Shown piece by piece: positions 44,673 to 52,666 of a DNA stretch of 64,000 bases. This DNA is from Roseivivax sp. GX 12232 (GTDB lineage: Bacteria > Pseudomonadota > Alphaproteobacteria > Rhodobacterales > Rhodobacteraceae): assembly GCF_021272185.1 (NCBI RefSeq), contig NZ_JAJSEC010000004.1, positions 248,001 to 312,000 on the forward strand. The letters are read 5' to 3'. Within the stretch, counting starts at the first letter, position 1, and the number at the start of each line of letters is the position of its first letter. The position numbers and the translations under genes are program-made. The notes beneath the pieces were generated by a model. The model saw nothing but the letters and a program-made list of their open reading frames with translations. It searched no databases and was not told where the DNA came from.

Positions 44673-46270
44673 GCGTCCTGTCGATCGAAGAGCTCTCGGT
44701 GGCCATCGGCGGGCCGATCCTGCGCGATGTCTCGCTCGAGATCGCGCCCGGAGAGATCCTTGCCCTGACCGGCGAGAGCGGCTCGGGCAAGTCGATGACG
44801 GCGCTGGCGGTCATGGGGCTCCTGCCCCGGGTGGCGGGGGTGACCGGGCGCATCTCGGTCGACGGGGCCGAGGTCACGGGGCGCTCGGAAAAGGCGCTCT
44901 GCGCGCTGCGCGGCGCGACCATGGGCATGGTCTTCCAGGAGCCGATGACCGCGCTGAACCCGGTCCAGCCCATCGGGCGGCAGGTGGCCGAGACCGCGCG
45001 GCTGCACCGCCCGCTTGGGCGCGGCGAGGCCGAGACCCTGGCGCGCGCCGCGCTCGACCGGGTGGGGCTGTCCGAGATCCCGCTGTCGCGCTTCCCGCAC
45101 GAGCTTTCCGGCGGGCAGCGCCAGCGCGTGGTGATCGCCATGGCGACCGTGCTGCGCCCCAAGCTCCTGATCGCCGACGAGCCGACGACCGCGCTGGACG
45201 TGACGACCCAGGCGCGCATCCTCGAGTTGTTGCGCCGGCTCGCCCGGGAGGAGGGCATGGGCCTTCTGCTCATCACCCACGACCTGGCGGTTGTGCACGG
45301 GCTGGCCGACCGGATCGCGGTGATGAACCGCGGCGAGATCGTCGAGACCGGGCCCACCGGCGAGGTCTTCGCCGCGCAGCGCCACGCCTATACCCGGGCG
45401 CTCTTCGCGGCCTCCCGGCACCGCGCGGCACTGGCGCCGCGCCCGCCCGGCCCGCCGCTTCTCGAGGTCTCGAAGCTCTCGCAGTCCTACGCGCTGCCGC
45501 GCAAGAGGCTCTTCGCACCACGCCCGCGCTTCCGGGCGCTTTCCGAGGTGGGCTTCGGCATCCGCGCCGGCGAGCGGGTGGGGCTCGTGGGCGAATCGGG
45601 CTCGGGGAAGTCGACGCTGACCCGGGCGCTCCTGGGGCTCGAGGCACCCGAGGCGGGCGGCGTCACCCTGGGCGGCGTGCCGGTCTCGGCCCGCGCCACC
45701 CCGCCCGAGACCCGGGCGCAGATGCAGGTGGTCTTCCAGGACCCCTACGGCAGCTTCAACCCGCGCCACCGCGTCGGTCGGCTGGTGGCCGAGCCCTTCC
45801 ACCTGATGCCCGGCGCGCCCAAAGGGCCCGAGCGCGAGGCCGCCGTGGCCGAGGCGCTGGAAGCCGTGGGCCTCTCGGGCCGGGACGCCGCGCGGCACAT
45901 CCACGAGTTCTCGGGCGGGCAGCGCCAGCGCATCGCCATCGCCCGGGCGCTGATCACGCGGCCGCGCTTCATCGTCTTCGACGAGGCGGTCTCGGCGCTC
46001 GACGTGCGGGTGCGGGCGCGCATCCTCGACCTGATCGCCCGGCTCTCCGAGGACTACGGGCTTGCCTACCTCTTCATCTCGCACGACCTTTCGGTGGTGC
46101 GCGGGATCACCACCCGCGTCCTGGTCCTGCGGCGCGGCGAGATCGTCGAGGAAGGGCCCACCGAGGAGGTCCTGGCGCGCCCGCGCCACGCCTATACCCA
46201 GGAGCTGATTGCCGCCGCGCCGGTCTTGCCCGCGGATCTGGCGGCAGGAGAGGAGATCCATGCGACTTGA
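44669..46270 (+). CDS. Dipeptide-type ABC transporter ATPase with two fused nucleotide-binding domains
   Basis: This is a 533-residue ATPase in which DppD- and DppF-like domains are fused. Domain 1 has Walker A GESGSGKS (35-42) and signature LSGGQRQR (about 146); domain 2 has Walker A GESGSGKST (about 310) and signature FSGGQRQR (about 415). Oligopeptide-binding C-terminal extensions follow each domain. Both domains look catalytically intact. The start overlaps the permease stop and the end overlaps the SDR start by 11 nt. Confidence 0.95.
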   Translation: MSVLSIEELSVAIGGPILRDVSLEIAPGEILALTGESGSGKSMTALAVMGLLPRVAGVTGRISVDGAEVTGRSEKALCALRGATMGMVFQEPMTALNPVQPIGRQVAETARLHRPLGRGEAETLARAALDRVGLSEIPLSRFPHELSGGQRQRVVIAMATVLRPKLLIADEPTTALDVTTQARILELLRRLAREEGMGLLLITHDLAVVHGLADRIAVMNRGEIVETGPTGEVFAAQRHAYTRALFAASRHRAALAPRPPGPPLLEVSKLSQSYALPRKRLFAPRPRFRALSEVGFGIRAGERVGLVGESGSGKSTLTRALLGLEAPEAGGVTLGGVPVSARATPPETRAQMQVVFQDPYGSFNPRHRVGRLVAEPFHLMPGAPKGPEREAAVAEALEAVGLSGRDAARHIHEFSGGQRQRIAIARALITRPRFIVFDEAVSALDVRVRARILDLIARLSEDYGLAYLFISHDLSVVRGITTRVLVLRRGEIVEEGPTEEVLARPRHAYTQELIAAAPVLPADLAAGEEIHAT

Positions 46271-47000
46271 GGGAAAACGCGCCATCGTGACCGGCGGCGG
46301 CTCGGGTTTCGGCGCGGGCATCGCCCGGCGCTTCGCCGCCGAGGGCGCGAGGGTCATGGTCGCCGACATCAACGAGGAGGCCGCCCGCGCCGTCGCCGAG
46401 GAGATCGGCGGGCTGGCCGCCCGCGCCGACGTGGGCTCGGGCCCCTCGGTCGAGGCCATGGCCCGCCGCGCCCAGGAGGTCATGGGCGGGGTCGACCTCC
46501 TGGTGAACAACGCCGGGGTGACGCATATGCCGACCCCGCTCGAGGAGGTCTCCGAGGCCGAGTTCGACCGGGTCTTCGCGGTCAACTGCAAGTCGGTCTA
46601 TCTGACCGCCCGGGCGCTGGTGCCCGCGATGAAGGCGGCGGGCCGGGGCGCCATCGTGAACGTCGCCTCGACCGCGGGGCTCTCGCCGCGCCCGAAGCTC
46701 AACTGGTACAACGCCTCGAAGGGCTGGATGGTGACCGCGACCAAGACCATGGCGGTGGAGCTGGCGCCCTTCGGGGTGCGGGTGAACGCGCTCTGCCCGG
46801 TCGCGGGCGAGACGCCGCTTCTGGCCTCCTTCCTCGGCGAGGACACGCCGGAGATGCGCGCGAAGTTCCTCGCGACCATCCCGCTGGGGCGCTTCTCGAC
46901 GCCGGGCGACCTGGCCAATGCGGCGCTTTTCCTGGCCTCGGACGAGGCCGCGATGATCACCGGAACCGCGCTGGAGGTGGATGGTGGCCGCTGTATCTGA
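46260..47000 (+). CDS. Short-chain dehydrogenase/reductase (SDR)
   Basis: This is a 246-residue classical SDR. The NAD(P)-binding TGGGSGFG is at 11-18, NNAG at 83-86, catalytic Ser137 and Tyr150-x3-Lys154 in YNASK. Asp36 after the second strand suggests NAD preference. Substrate is unknown, but its place inside a peptide-type uptake operon suggests oxidation of an imported compound or its breakdown product. GGAGAGGAGATCC precedes the ATG at 46260, inside the ATPase gene. Confidence 0.9.
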   Translation: MRLEGKRAIVTGGGSGFGAGIARRFAAEGARVMVADINEEAARAVAEEIGGLAARADVGSGPSVEAMARRAQEVMGGVDLLVNNAGVTHMPTPLEEVSEAEFDRVFAVNCKSVYLTARALVPAMKAAGRGAIVNVASTAGLSPRPKLNWYNASKGWMVTATKTMAVELAPFGVRVNALCPVAGETPLLASFLGEDTPEMRAKFLATIPLGRFSTPGDLANAALFLASDEAAMITGTALEVDGGRCI

Positions 47001-48003
47001 CCCCCGCCCGGGGCCCCGCAACCTGATCACCGACATCCAGGGGCTGAGGGTCGGCAACGCCGGCGACGCGCGGTTGAAATCGGGGGTCACGGTGCTGACC
47101 GGGGATGAGCCCTTCACCGCCTCGGTCTCCGTCCAGGGCGGCGCGCCCGGCACCCGCGAGACCGACCTTCTGGCCCCCGACAAGACCGCGCCCGGGGCCG
47201 ATGCGCTGGTGCTCTCGGGCGGCTCGGCCTTCGGGCTCGCCGCCGCACAGGGGGTGATGGACGCCCTGGCCGAGGCCGGCCGCGGCTTCCCGGTGCTCTC
47301 GGCGCGGGTGCCCATCGTGCCCGCGGCGATCCTTTTCGACCTGCTGAATGGCGGCGACAAGGCCTGGGGCGAGAACCCCTATCCTGCGCTCGGCCGCGCG
47401 GCGCTGGAGGCGGCGGGGGCGGAGTTTGCGCTCGGCAGCCAGGGCGCGGGCATGGGCGCGCAGACCGCGCAGGTGAAAGGCGGGCTCGGCTCGGCCTCGT
47501 TGGTCCTGGAGAACGGCGTGACGGTGGCGGCACTGGTCGCGGTGAACCCCATGGGCTGCGTGACCACCGCCTCGGGCCGGCATTTCCACGCCGCCCCCTT
47601 CGAGATCGGCGCGGAGTTCGGCGGGCTCGGGCCGGACCCGGCGCAAGGCTACCGGCCGCCGCCACCCTCGAAGAAGCTCGCCGCCATGGCGGGGCTTTCC
47701 AACACCACCATCGGCGTGGTGGCGACCGATGCCGCGCTCGACAAGGCGCAGTGCCACCGGTTGGCGGTCGCGGCCCACGACGGGCTCGCCCGCGCGATCC
47801 AGCCCGCGCATTCGCCCATGGACGGCGACCTGGTCTTCGCCGCGGCGACCGGCGCGCGGGCGCTCTCCGACCCGGCGCTGGAGCTCTCGGCGCTGGGCCA
47901 CGCGGGCGCGGTGGTCATGGCGCGGGCGATCGCGCGGGGGGTCTGGGAGGCCGAGGGTTCTGACGGGGACCTCTTGCCGACGTTCCGCGATAGTCTTGCG
48001 TAA
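46981..48003 (+). CDS. P1/DmpA family (S58-type) peptidase
   Basis: This is a 340-residue Ntn-fold hydrolase related to DmpA aminopeptidase and NylC. LSGGSAFGLAAAQGV (78-92) and the autocleavage region LSNTTIGVVATD (239-250) are present; by analogy with NylC cleavage should occur at Asn241-Thr242, leaving Thr242 as nucleophile. Such enzymes hydrolyse N-terminal residues, beta-peptides or cyclic and linear amides. It overlaps the SDR gene by 20 nt and ends the uptake operon. The role in processing imported amides or peptides is inference from context. Confidence 0.88.
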   Translation: MVAAVSDPRPGPRNLITDIQGLRVGNAGDARLKSGVTVLTGDEPFTASVSVQGGAPGTRETDLLAPDKTAPGADALVLSGGSAFGLAAAQGVMDALAEAGRGFPVLSARVPIVPAAILFDLLNGGDKAWGENPYPALGRAALEAAGAEFALGSQGAGMGAQTAQVKGGLGSASLVLENGVTVAALVAVNPMGCVTTASGRHFHAAPFEIGAEFGGLGPDPAQGYRPPPPSKKLAAMAGLSNTTIGVVATDAALDKAQCHRLAVAAHDGLARAIQPAHSPMDGDLVFAAATGARALSDPALELSALGHAGAVVMARAIARGVWEAEGSDGDLLPTFRDSLA

Positions 48004-48447
48004 GGGGCTGGTGGCGCGGGCGGGAGCGAGGGGCCAGCCCCTCGCGCTCCCCGAGGTATTTTTGCCAAGCTGAAGCAGGGGGGGGTGGTGCTTGTTTGGG
48101 CTTGGTTCAGGCGTTGGTTGCTGGTGTCGGGTCCGGGGCGTTGAAGGACGGCACGCCGGGGGAGGGTGTGGTGTGGGGGCCTTGGGTCGGGAGCAGGCAG
48201 GGCGCTTGAGGAAGGGATCGGGGAGGCGCTTGGTGGTCTGGGCCTCTGGGAGGGCGGCGCGGCACTCAAGGGACGCCGCGCCATGTGAGGATTGGAGACG
48301 GAGCCGGGCGCGGCTTTGCGGGGCTTTCGTTGGCGTCATGCGTGGCGCGTCGCGCGAGGCGCCCGGCGGCGCGGGCGCCTTATGGCGACTGGAGGCGGCG
48401 CCGGGCGCGGACTTAGATCCGGTCGCGGGCGCCTTCACCCGGCGCGG
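48004..48447. other. Convergent spacer with hairpin and dispersed motif
   Basis: The spacer lies between the peptidase and the M20 gene. It carries a GC hairpin with an 8-bp arm CGAGGGGC at 48027-48034 / 48037-48044, then the 27-bp motif, then about 370 bp of G-rich low-complexity sequence. Two imperfect copies of GGAG-CGG-GCCGGGCGCGG occur near 48288 and 48383. No gene is supported. Confidence 0.55.
48049..48075 (+). repeat. Dispersed 27-bp motif, copy 2
   Basis: This copy is identical to the motif at 763-789 except for one base in the T-run, and lies 5 bp after the CGAGGGGC hairpin. Like copy 1 it is in a convergent spacer and in the same orientation relative to the plus-strand gene just ended. 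Confidence 0.75.
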
Positions 48448-49725
48448 TCAGCCGGGCAGCAGCAGTTTCTGCATCACCCGGGCCATGACGCGGGCGCTGT
48501 CGAGCATGTCGGTCACGCCGATCCATTCGTCGGGCTTATGGGCCAGCTCGAGGATGCCCGGACCATAGGCCACGCAGTTCTTCAGCCGCCCGATCCGGTC
48601 GATGTGCTTCTGGTCGTAGCTGCCGGGCGAGGCGACGTGCTGGGCGGGGCCGCCGAGGGTCTCGGCGATGGCGGCCTCGAGAGTGGTGACCACCGGCGCC
48701 TCGGGCGCGGTCATCGAGGGCAGCACGCGGTTGATCTCGCGCAGGTCGTAGTCGAAGCGCGGGCGCTCGGCCTTCAGCCCCTCAAGGAGGCCGCGCATCT
48801 CGGCCTCGACCGCCTCCACGCCCTCTTCGATCAGGAAGCGGCGGTCGACGGTGATCCGGCAGCTGTCGGGCACGCAGTGCACCGGCAGCGCGGTGCTGCC
48901 TTCGGGCTCCTCGGGCTGGCCGCCGTGGATCGCGTTGATGTTCATGGTGGAATTGCGCGCCCCGTCGGGGATCACCGGCATCTCGGTGCGGCGCGCGGCG
49001 AGGGCAGGGAAGAGGTCGCGCTCGAAGGCGTCCAGCACCGCGCCCATGTGGCGCACCGCGCAATCGCCGAGGAAGGGCATGGAGCCATGGGCGATCTCGC
49101 CCTTGGTCTCGATCTCGGCCCACCAGCCGCCGCGGTGGCCGAGGCAGATCCGGTCCTTGCCGAGCGGCTCGGGGATGATGACATGCTGCACCCGCGCGGG
49201 GTTGAACCAGCCTTCGCGCGCGAGATGCGCGACGCCGCCGTAGCCGCCCGATTCCTCGTCGCCGGTGGCGGAGATCTCGATGGCCCCGGCGAAATCGGGG
49301 TGTTCCTCGAGGAAGGCCTCGACCGCGATGATCGAGGCGGCGAGCCCGCCCTTCATGTCGCAGGCGCCGCGGCCGTAGATCCGGTCGCCCTCCAGTTCCG
49401 CGCCGAAGGGGTCGCGGGTCCAGCCATGGCCGACCTCGACCACGTCGATATGCGAGTTGAAATGCAGGCAGTCGCCGGGGCGCGTGCCCTCGCGGCGGGC
49501 CAGCATGTTCCAGCGCGGATAGGCGTCGCTGTCGCCCGGGGCGCCCTCGGCGCGGATCATCTGCACCGTGAAGCCGCGCGGCTCGAGCCGTCGGGCGATG
49601 TCCTCGCAGATGTCGCGGTAATGCGCGCCGGGCGGGTTCAGCGTCGGCACGCGCAGAAGCGCCTGGGTGAGGGCGATGATCTCGTCGCGCTCTTGCGCGA
49701 TGCGCTGGGCCAAACTGTCGCTCAT
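48448..49725 (-). CDS. M20 family deacylase (ArgE/DapE type)
   Basis: This is a 425-residue zinc amidohydrolase with metal ligands His92 in NSHIDVVE, Asp123 in ACDMKGG, and the Asp/Glu pair in GDEESGGYGG (156-165, catalytic Glu157). The dimerisation domain lies at about 205-320. It hydrolyses N-acyl amino acids or similar amides; the group includes acetylornithine deacetylase and succinyl-diaminopimelate desuccinylase. It is convergent with the peptide uptake operon, which fits use of acylated amino compounds, but this is context only. The ATG at 49725 was preferred to an upstream codon. Confidence 0.9.
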   Translation of the reverse strand: MSDSLAQRIAQERDEIIALTQALLRVPTLNPPGAHYRDICEDIARRLEPRGFTVQMIRAEGAPGDSDAYPRWNMLARREGTRPGDCLHFNSHIDVVEVGHGWTRDPFGAELEGDRIYGRGACDMKGGLAASIIAVEAFLEEHPDFAGAIEISATGDEESGGYGGVAHLAREGWFNPARVQHVIIPEPLGKDRICLGHRGGWWAEIETKGEIAHGSMPFLGDCAVRHMGAVLDAFERDLFPALAARRTEMPVIPDGARNSTMNINAIHGGQPEEPEGSTALPVHCVPDSCRITVDRRFLIEEGVEAVEAEMRGLLEGLKAERPRFDYDLREINRVLPSMTAPEAPVVTTLEAAIAETLGGPAQHVASPGSYDQKHIDRIGRLKNCVAYGPGILELAHKPDEWIGVTDMLDSARVMARVMQKLLLPG

Positions 49726-49858
49726 GGGCCCCACTCTCGGGCGCGGGGCGGGGCATGGCAAGAGGGGCGGCGGGCTCGGCCGCCGCGACCCGGGGTCAGG
49801 CGGCGGCGCCGTCGGGGCGGTGGTTCGCCACGGTGCCGCCCCAGCGCCGCCCCGGCGC

Positions 49859-50785
49859 TCAGGAGCGGGGCAGGGCGGGCAGCCGTCCGAGCGGCAGCGG
49901 GCCGAGCTTGACCTGGCCCTTGTCGATGTCGAGCGGCAGGCTCAGCGTCGTGCCGCCGCCCTGGAAGGCCGCCACGCCCGAAAGCAGGTTCTCGGTCAGC
50001 GACAGCGCCGCGGGCGGCAGCGCGCCCTCGCGGCGGGCGCCCTCGATCAGCGCGGGCCAGCCCTCGGCAGTCAGTGTCAGCGCGCCCTCGGCGCGGCCCT
50101 TGCCGTCGAACTCGAGCGGGCCCGAGAGCATCAGCTCGCCCTCGGCATCGCCATAGGCCAGCCGCGAGAGCTCCAGCGCGGTGAGCCGGTGCGGCGCGGG
50201 CAGACCCTCGGCGGAGAGCCGCAGGTCGGCGCTGAGCCGGGCCGCGCCGGGGGCGGCCTCGGGGCCGGAGACGGGGCTCGCCTGCAGCGCGGCCTGCCAG
50301 TCGCTCGGGCCCTGGCGCAGCGCGCCGGTCAGATCGGCGAGATGCAGCGCGCCGAGGTCGGCGCGGGTCAGGCTCAGCCGCCCGGCCTCGAGGTTGGCGC
50401 GGTCGAGCGCGCCCTCCTGCCAGACCAGGCTGGCGCGCAGGCCCTCGCTGGCAAGCTGATAGACCGTGTCGCCTTGCGAGATGCGCTGCTCGCCGCGGGC
50501 GGCGAGGATCACATGGCCGGGGTTGTAGACCAGCTGCATGACCTGCAGCTCCGGCACCTCCCAGAGCGGGCCCTCGGGCGGCGCCAGCGCCAGGTCGGTG
50601 AATCGCGCGTCGAGCCGGTTCGGGAAGCCGCGCAGGGCGATCTCCTCGGCCCCGGCGGTCCAGCCCTCGGCGCGCAGCGCCGCCAGCCGGTCGTCGATCT
50701 CGGCCCTAAGCGCCCGCGCCTGCCAGAGCCAGACCCCGGACCAGGCCAGCGCCAGGAGCAGAACCAGTATTGTCAGTCGTTTCAC
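49859..50785 (-). CDS. DUF2125 domain-containing exported protein
   Basis: This is a 308-residue protein with an N-terminal membrane segment (3-21, LTILVLLLALAWSGVWLW) followed by a periplasmic beta-rich DUF2125 domain (ALRGFPNRLDARFTDLAL at about 51-68 is characteristic). DUF2125 proteins are related to AsmA-like lipid-interacting folds and are common in Rhizobiales and Rhodobacterales; function is unknown. I chose the GTG at 50785 (AAAGGTGG 8 nt upstream) over a TTG 21 bp further out. It is divergent from the ChaC gene. Confidence 0.83.
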   Translation of the reverse strand: MKRLTILVLLLALAWSGVWLWQARALRAEIDDRLAALRAEGWTAGAEEIALRGFPNRLDARFTDLALAPPEGPLWEVPELQVMQLVYNPGHVILAARGEQRISQGDTVYQLASEGLRASLVWQEGALDRANLEAGRLSLTRADLGALHLADLTGALRQGPSDWQAALQASPVSGPEAAPGAARLSADLRLSAEGLPAPHRLTALELSRLAYGDAEGELMLSGPLEFDGKGRAEGALTLTAEGWPALIEGARREGALPPAALSLTENLLSGVAAFQGGGTTLSLPLDIDKGQVKLGPLPLGRLPALPRS

Positions 50786-50851
50786 GCGCAACCACCTTTC
50801 CCGCAAAGTCGATCCGTGTTTAGAGCCGGTGAAGGAAAAGGACCAGAAACC

Positions 50852-51379
50852 ATGACGCTTTGGGTCTTCGGTTACGGATCACTTCTGTGGAATCCGGGCT
50901 TTGAAGTGAGCGAAACCGTGCCGGCGCGGCTCGATGGCTACCGGCGCAGCTTCTGCATGCGCTCGATCCATCACCGCGGCACCCCCGAGGACCCGGGGCT
51001 GGTGCTGGCGCTCGACGAGGAACACGGCAGCTATTGCGACGGGCTGGCCCTGGCCGCCGCCCCCGGGCAGAGCGAAGAGGTCCTGGCCTACCTGCGCGAA
51101 CGCGAGCTGGTCTCGGCGGCCTATCTCGAACGGCTCTTGCCGCTGAAGCTCGTCGACGGGCGCGAGGTCACCGCGCTGGTCTATGTGATCGACCCCGACC
51201 ACGGGCAATATTGCGAGCTGCCGCTCGAGGAACAGGCCGGGATCATCGCCGGGGCCCATGGCGGGCGCGGGCCGAACACCGAGTATCTGTTCAACACCGC
51301 CGCGCATCTGCGCGAGCTGGGCATTCCCGATGCAGAGCTGCAATGGCTCGACCAGCGGGTGCGCGAGCTGGTGGCATAG
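50852..51379 (+). CDS. Gamma-glutamylcyclotransferase (ChaC-like)
   Basis: This is a 175-residue enzyme of the ChaC family, which splits glutathione into 5-oxoproline and Cys-Gly. The substrate loop FGYGSLLWNPGF (6-17) is intact and the conserved YLRERELV-x2-AYLERLLPL region contains the catalytic Glu of the family. It probably regulates cytosolic glutathione. The next gene begins 66 bp downstream. Confidence 0.93.
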   Translation: MTLWVFGYGSLLWNPGFEVSETVPARLDGYRRSFCMRSIHHRGTPEDPGLVLALDEEHGSYCDGLALAAAPGQSEEVLAYLRERELVSAAYLERLLPLKLVDGREVTALVYVIDPDHGQYCELPLEEQAGIIAGAHGGRGPNTEYLFNTAAHLRELGIPDAELQWLDQRVRELVA

Positions 51380-51445
51380 AACTTGGCTTGATCCGGGCAA
51401 GGGTCTAGGGTCCGGGCGAAACAACCAGCGTCAGGAGCGATCCCC

Positions 51446-52663
51446 TTGGATCAACCGGACCTCGAGGCCGAGCCGCATTTCTCCCAACCGCTGCGTCAGG
51501 TGGTCCTGATGCTGGCGGTGCTGGGCCTGTCGGCCTTCGGCGCGGTCATGGCGCTGCCCTCGGTGCTGCCGGTCTTCACCGCCAACCCCTATCTCAACGC
51601 TTTCATCCTTTTTGTCTTCATCCTCGGCGTGCTGGCCTGCTTCTGGCAGGTGGCGCAGCTGATGTATTCGGTGCGCTGGATCGAGAATTTCGCCCGGGGC
51701 GGGGCGCATTCGGGCCGGGCGCCGCAGCTTCTGGCGCCGCTGGCGCAGCTCATGCGGGCGCGCGGGCGGCGGATGAAGATCACCACCACCTCGACCCGGT
51801 CGATCCTCGATTCCGTCGCCCAGCGGATCGACGAGGCGCGCGAGATCACCCGCTACATCGTCTCGCTGCTGATCTTCCTGGGGCTCCTCGGCACCTTCTG
51901 GGGGCTCGCCACCACGGTGCCGGCGCTGGTCGAGACGATCCGCGGGCTGGCCCCGCAGGAGGGCGAGACCGGGGTCGATGTCTTCTCGCGGCTGATGAAC
52001 GGGCTCGAGGGGCAGCTCGGCGGCATGGGCATCGCCTTCGCCTCCTCGCTCCTGGGGCTCGCCGGATCGCTGATCGTGGGGCTGCTGGAGCTTTTCGCGG
52101 GCCACGGGCAGAACCGCTTTTACCGCGAGCTCGAGGAATGGCTCTCCTCGATCACCCGCATCGGGGTCTCGGCCAGCGACGGCGAGGGCGCGGGCGAGAT
52201 GTCGGGCGCGGCGGTGGCGCTGGAACAGGTGGCCGACCAGCTCGACACCATGCGCCAGCTCTACCTGCGCTCCGAGGACAACCGCAGCGATGTCGAGACC
52301 CGGCTGGCGCAGCTTGCCGACAGCGTCGAGCGGATGACCGAGCGGATCGAGGCTTCCTCGCCCTCGGCGGCGACCTTCGCGCGGCTGGCCGAGGGCCAGG
52401 AGCGGCTGATCGAGGCGCTGTCGCACCAGGAAGAGACCGGGCTCGACGCGGAAAGCCGGATGCGGCTGCGCTCGATCGACGTGCAGATGCTGCGCATCCT
52501 CGAGGAAATGTCCGCCGGCCGGCAGGAAAGCATGGCCGAGATCCGCACCGACCTGGCCGCGCTGAGCCGGGTGATCGGCCAGATGAGCCGCCAGTCCGCG
52601 CCCGCCCCGGGCGGCGAGACGCCGGTGCGCCCCCAGCGCGTGACCCGCCGGCAGGAGGGCTGA
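51446..52663 (+). CDS. MotA/TolQ/ExbB-like proton-channel protein
   Basis: This is a 405-residue inner-membrane protein. Predicted membrane helices lie at about 18-40, 48-72, 138-160 and 190-212; the MotA/TolQ/ExbB proton channel core includes LLGTFWGLATTVP (about 146-158) and GGMGIAFASSLLGLAGSLIVGL (core about 191-203). After it a long C-terminal tail (about 225-405) is predicted helical and coiled-coil, ending basic. The start is TTG with CAGGAG upstream. It precedes a MotB-like partner by 3 nt. The pair is not flagellar or Tol-Pal in its surroundings. Confidence 0.88.
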   Translation: MDQPDLEAEPHFSQPLRQVVLMLAVLGLSAFGAVMALPSVLPVFTANPYLNAFILFVFILGVLACFWQVAQLMYSVRWIENFARGGAHSGRAPQLLAPLAQLMRARGRRMKITTTSTRSILDSVAQRIDEAREITRYIVSLLIFLGLLGTFWGLATTVPALVETIRGLAPQEGETGVDVFSRLMNGLEGQLGGMGIAFASSLLGLAGSLIVGLLELFAGHGQNRFYRELEEWLSSITRIGVSASDGEGAGEMSGAAVALEQVADQLDTMRQLYLRSEDNRSDVETRLAQLADSVERMTERIEASSPSAATFARLAEGQERLIEALSHQEETGLDAESRMRLRSIDVQMLRILEEMSAGRQESMAEIRTDLAALSRVIGQMSRQSAPAPGGETPVRPQRVTRRQEG

Positions 52664-52666
52664 GCC

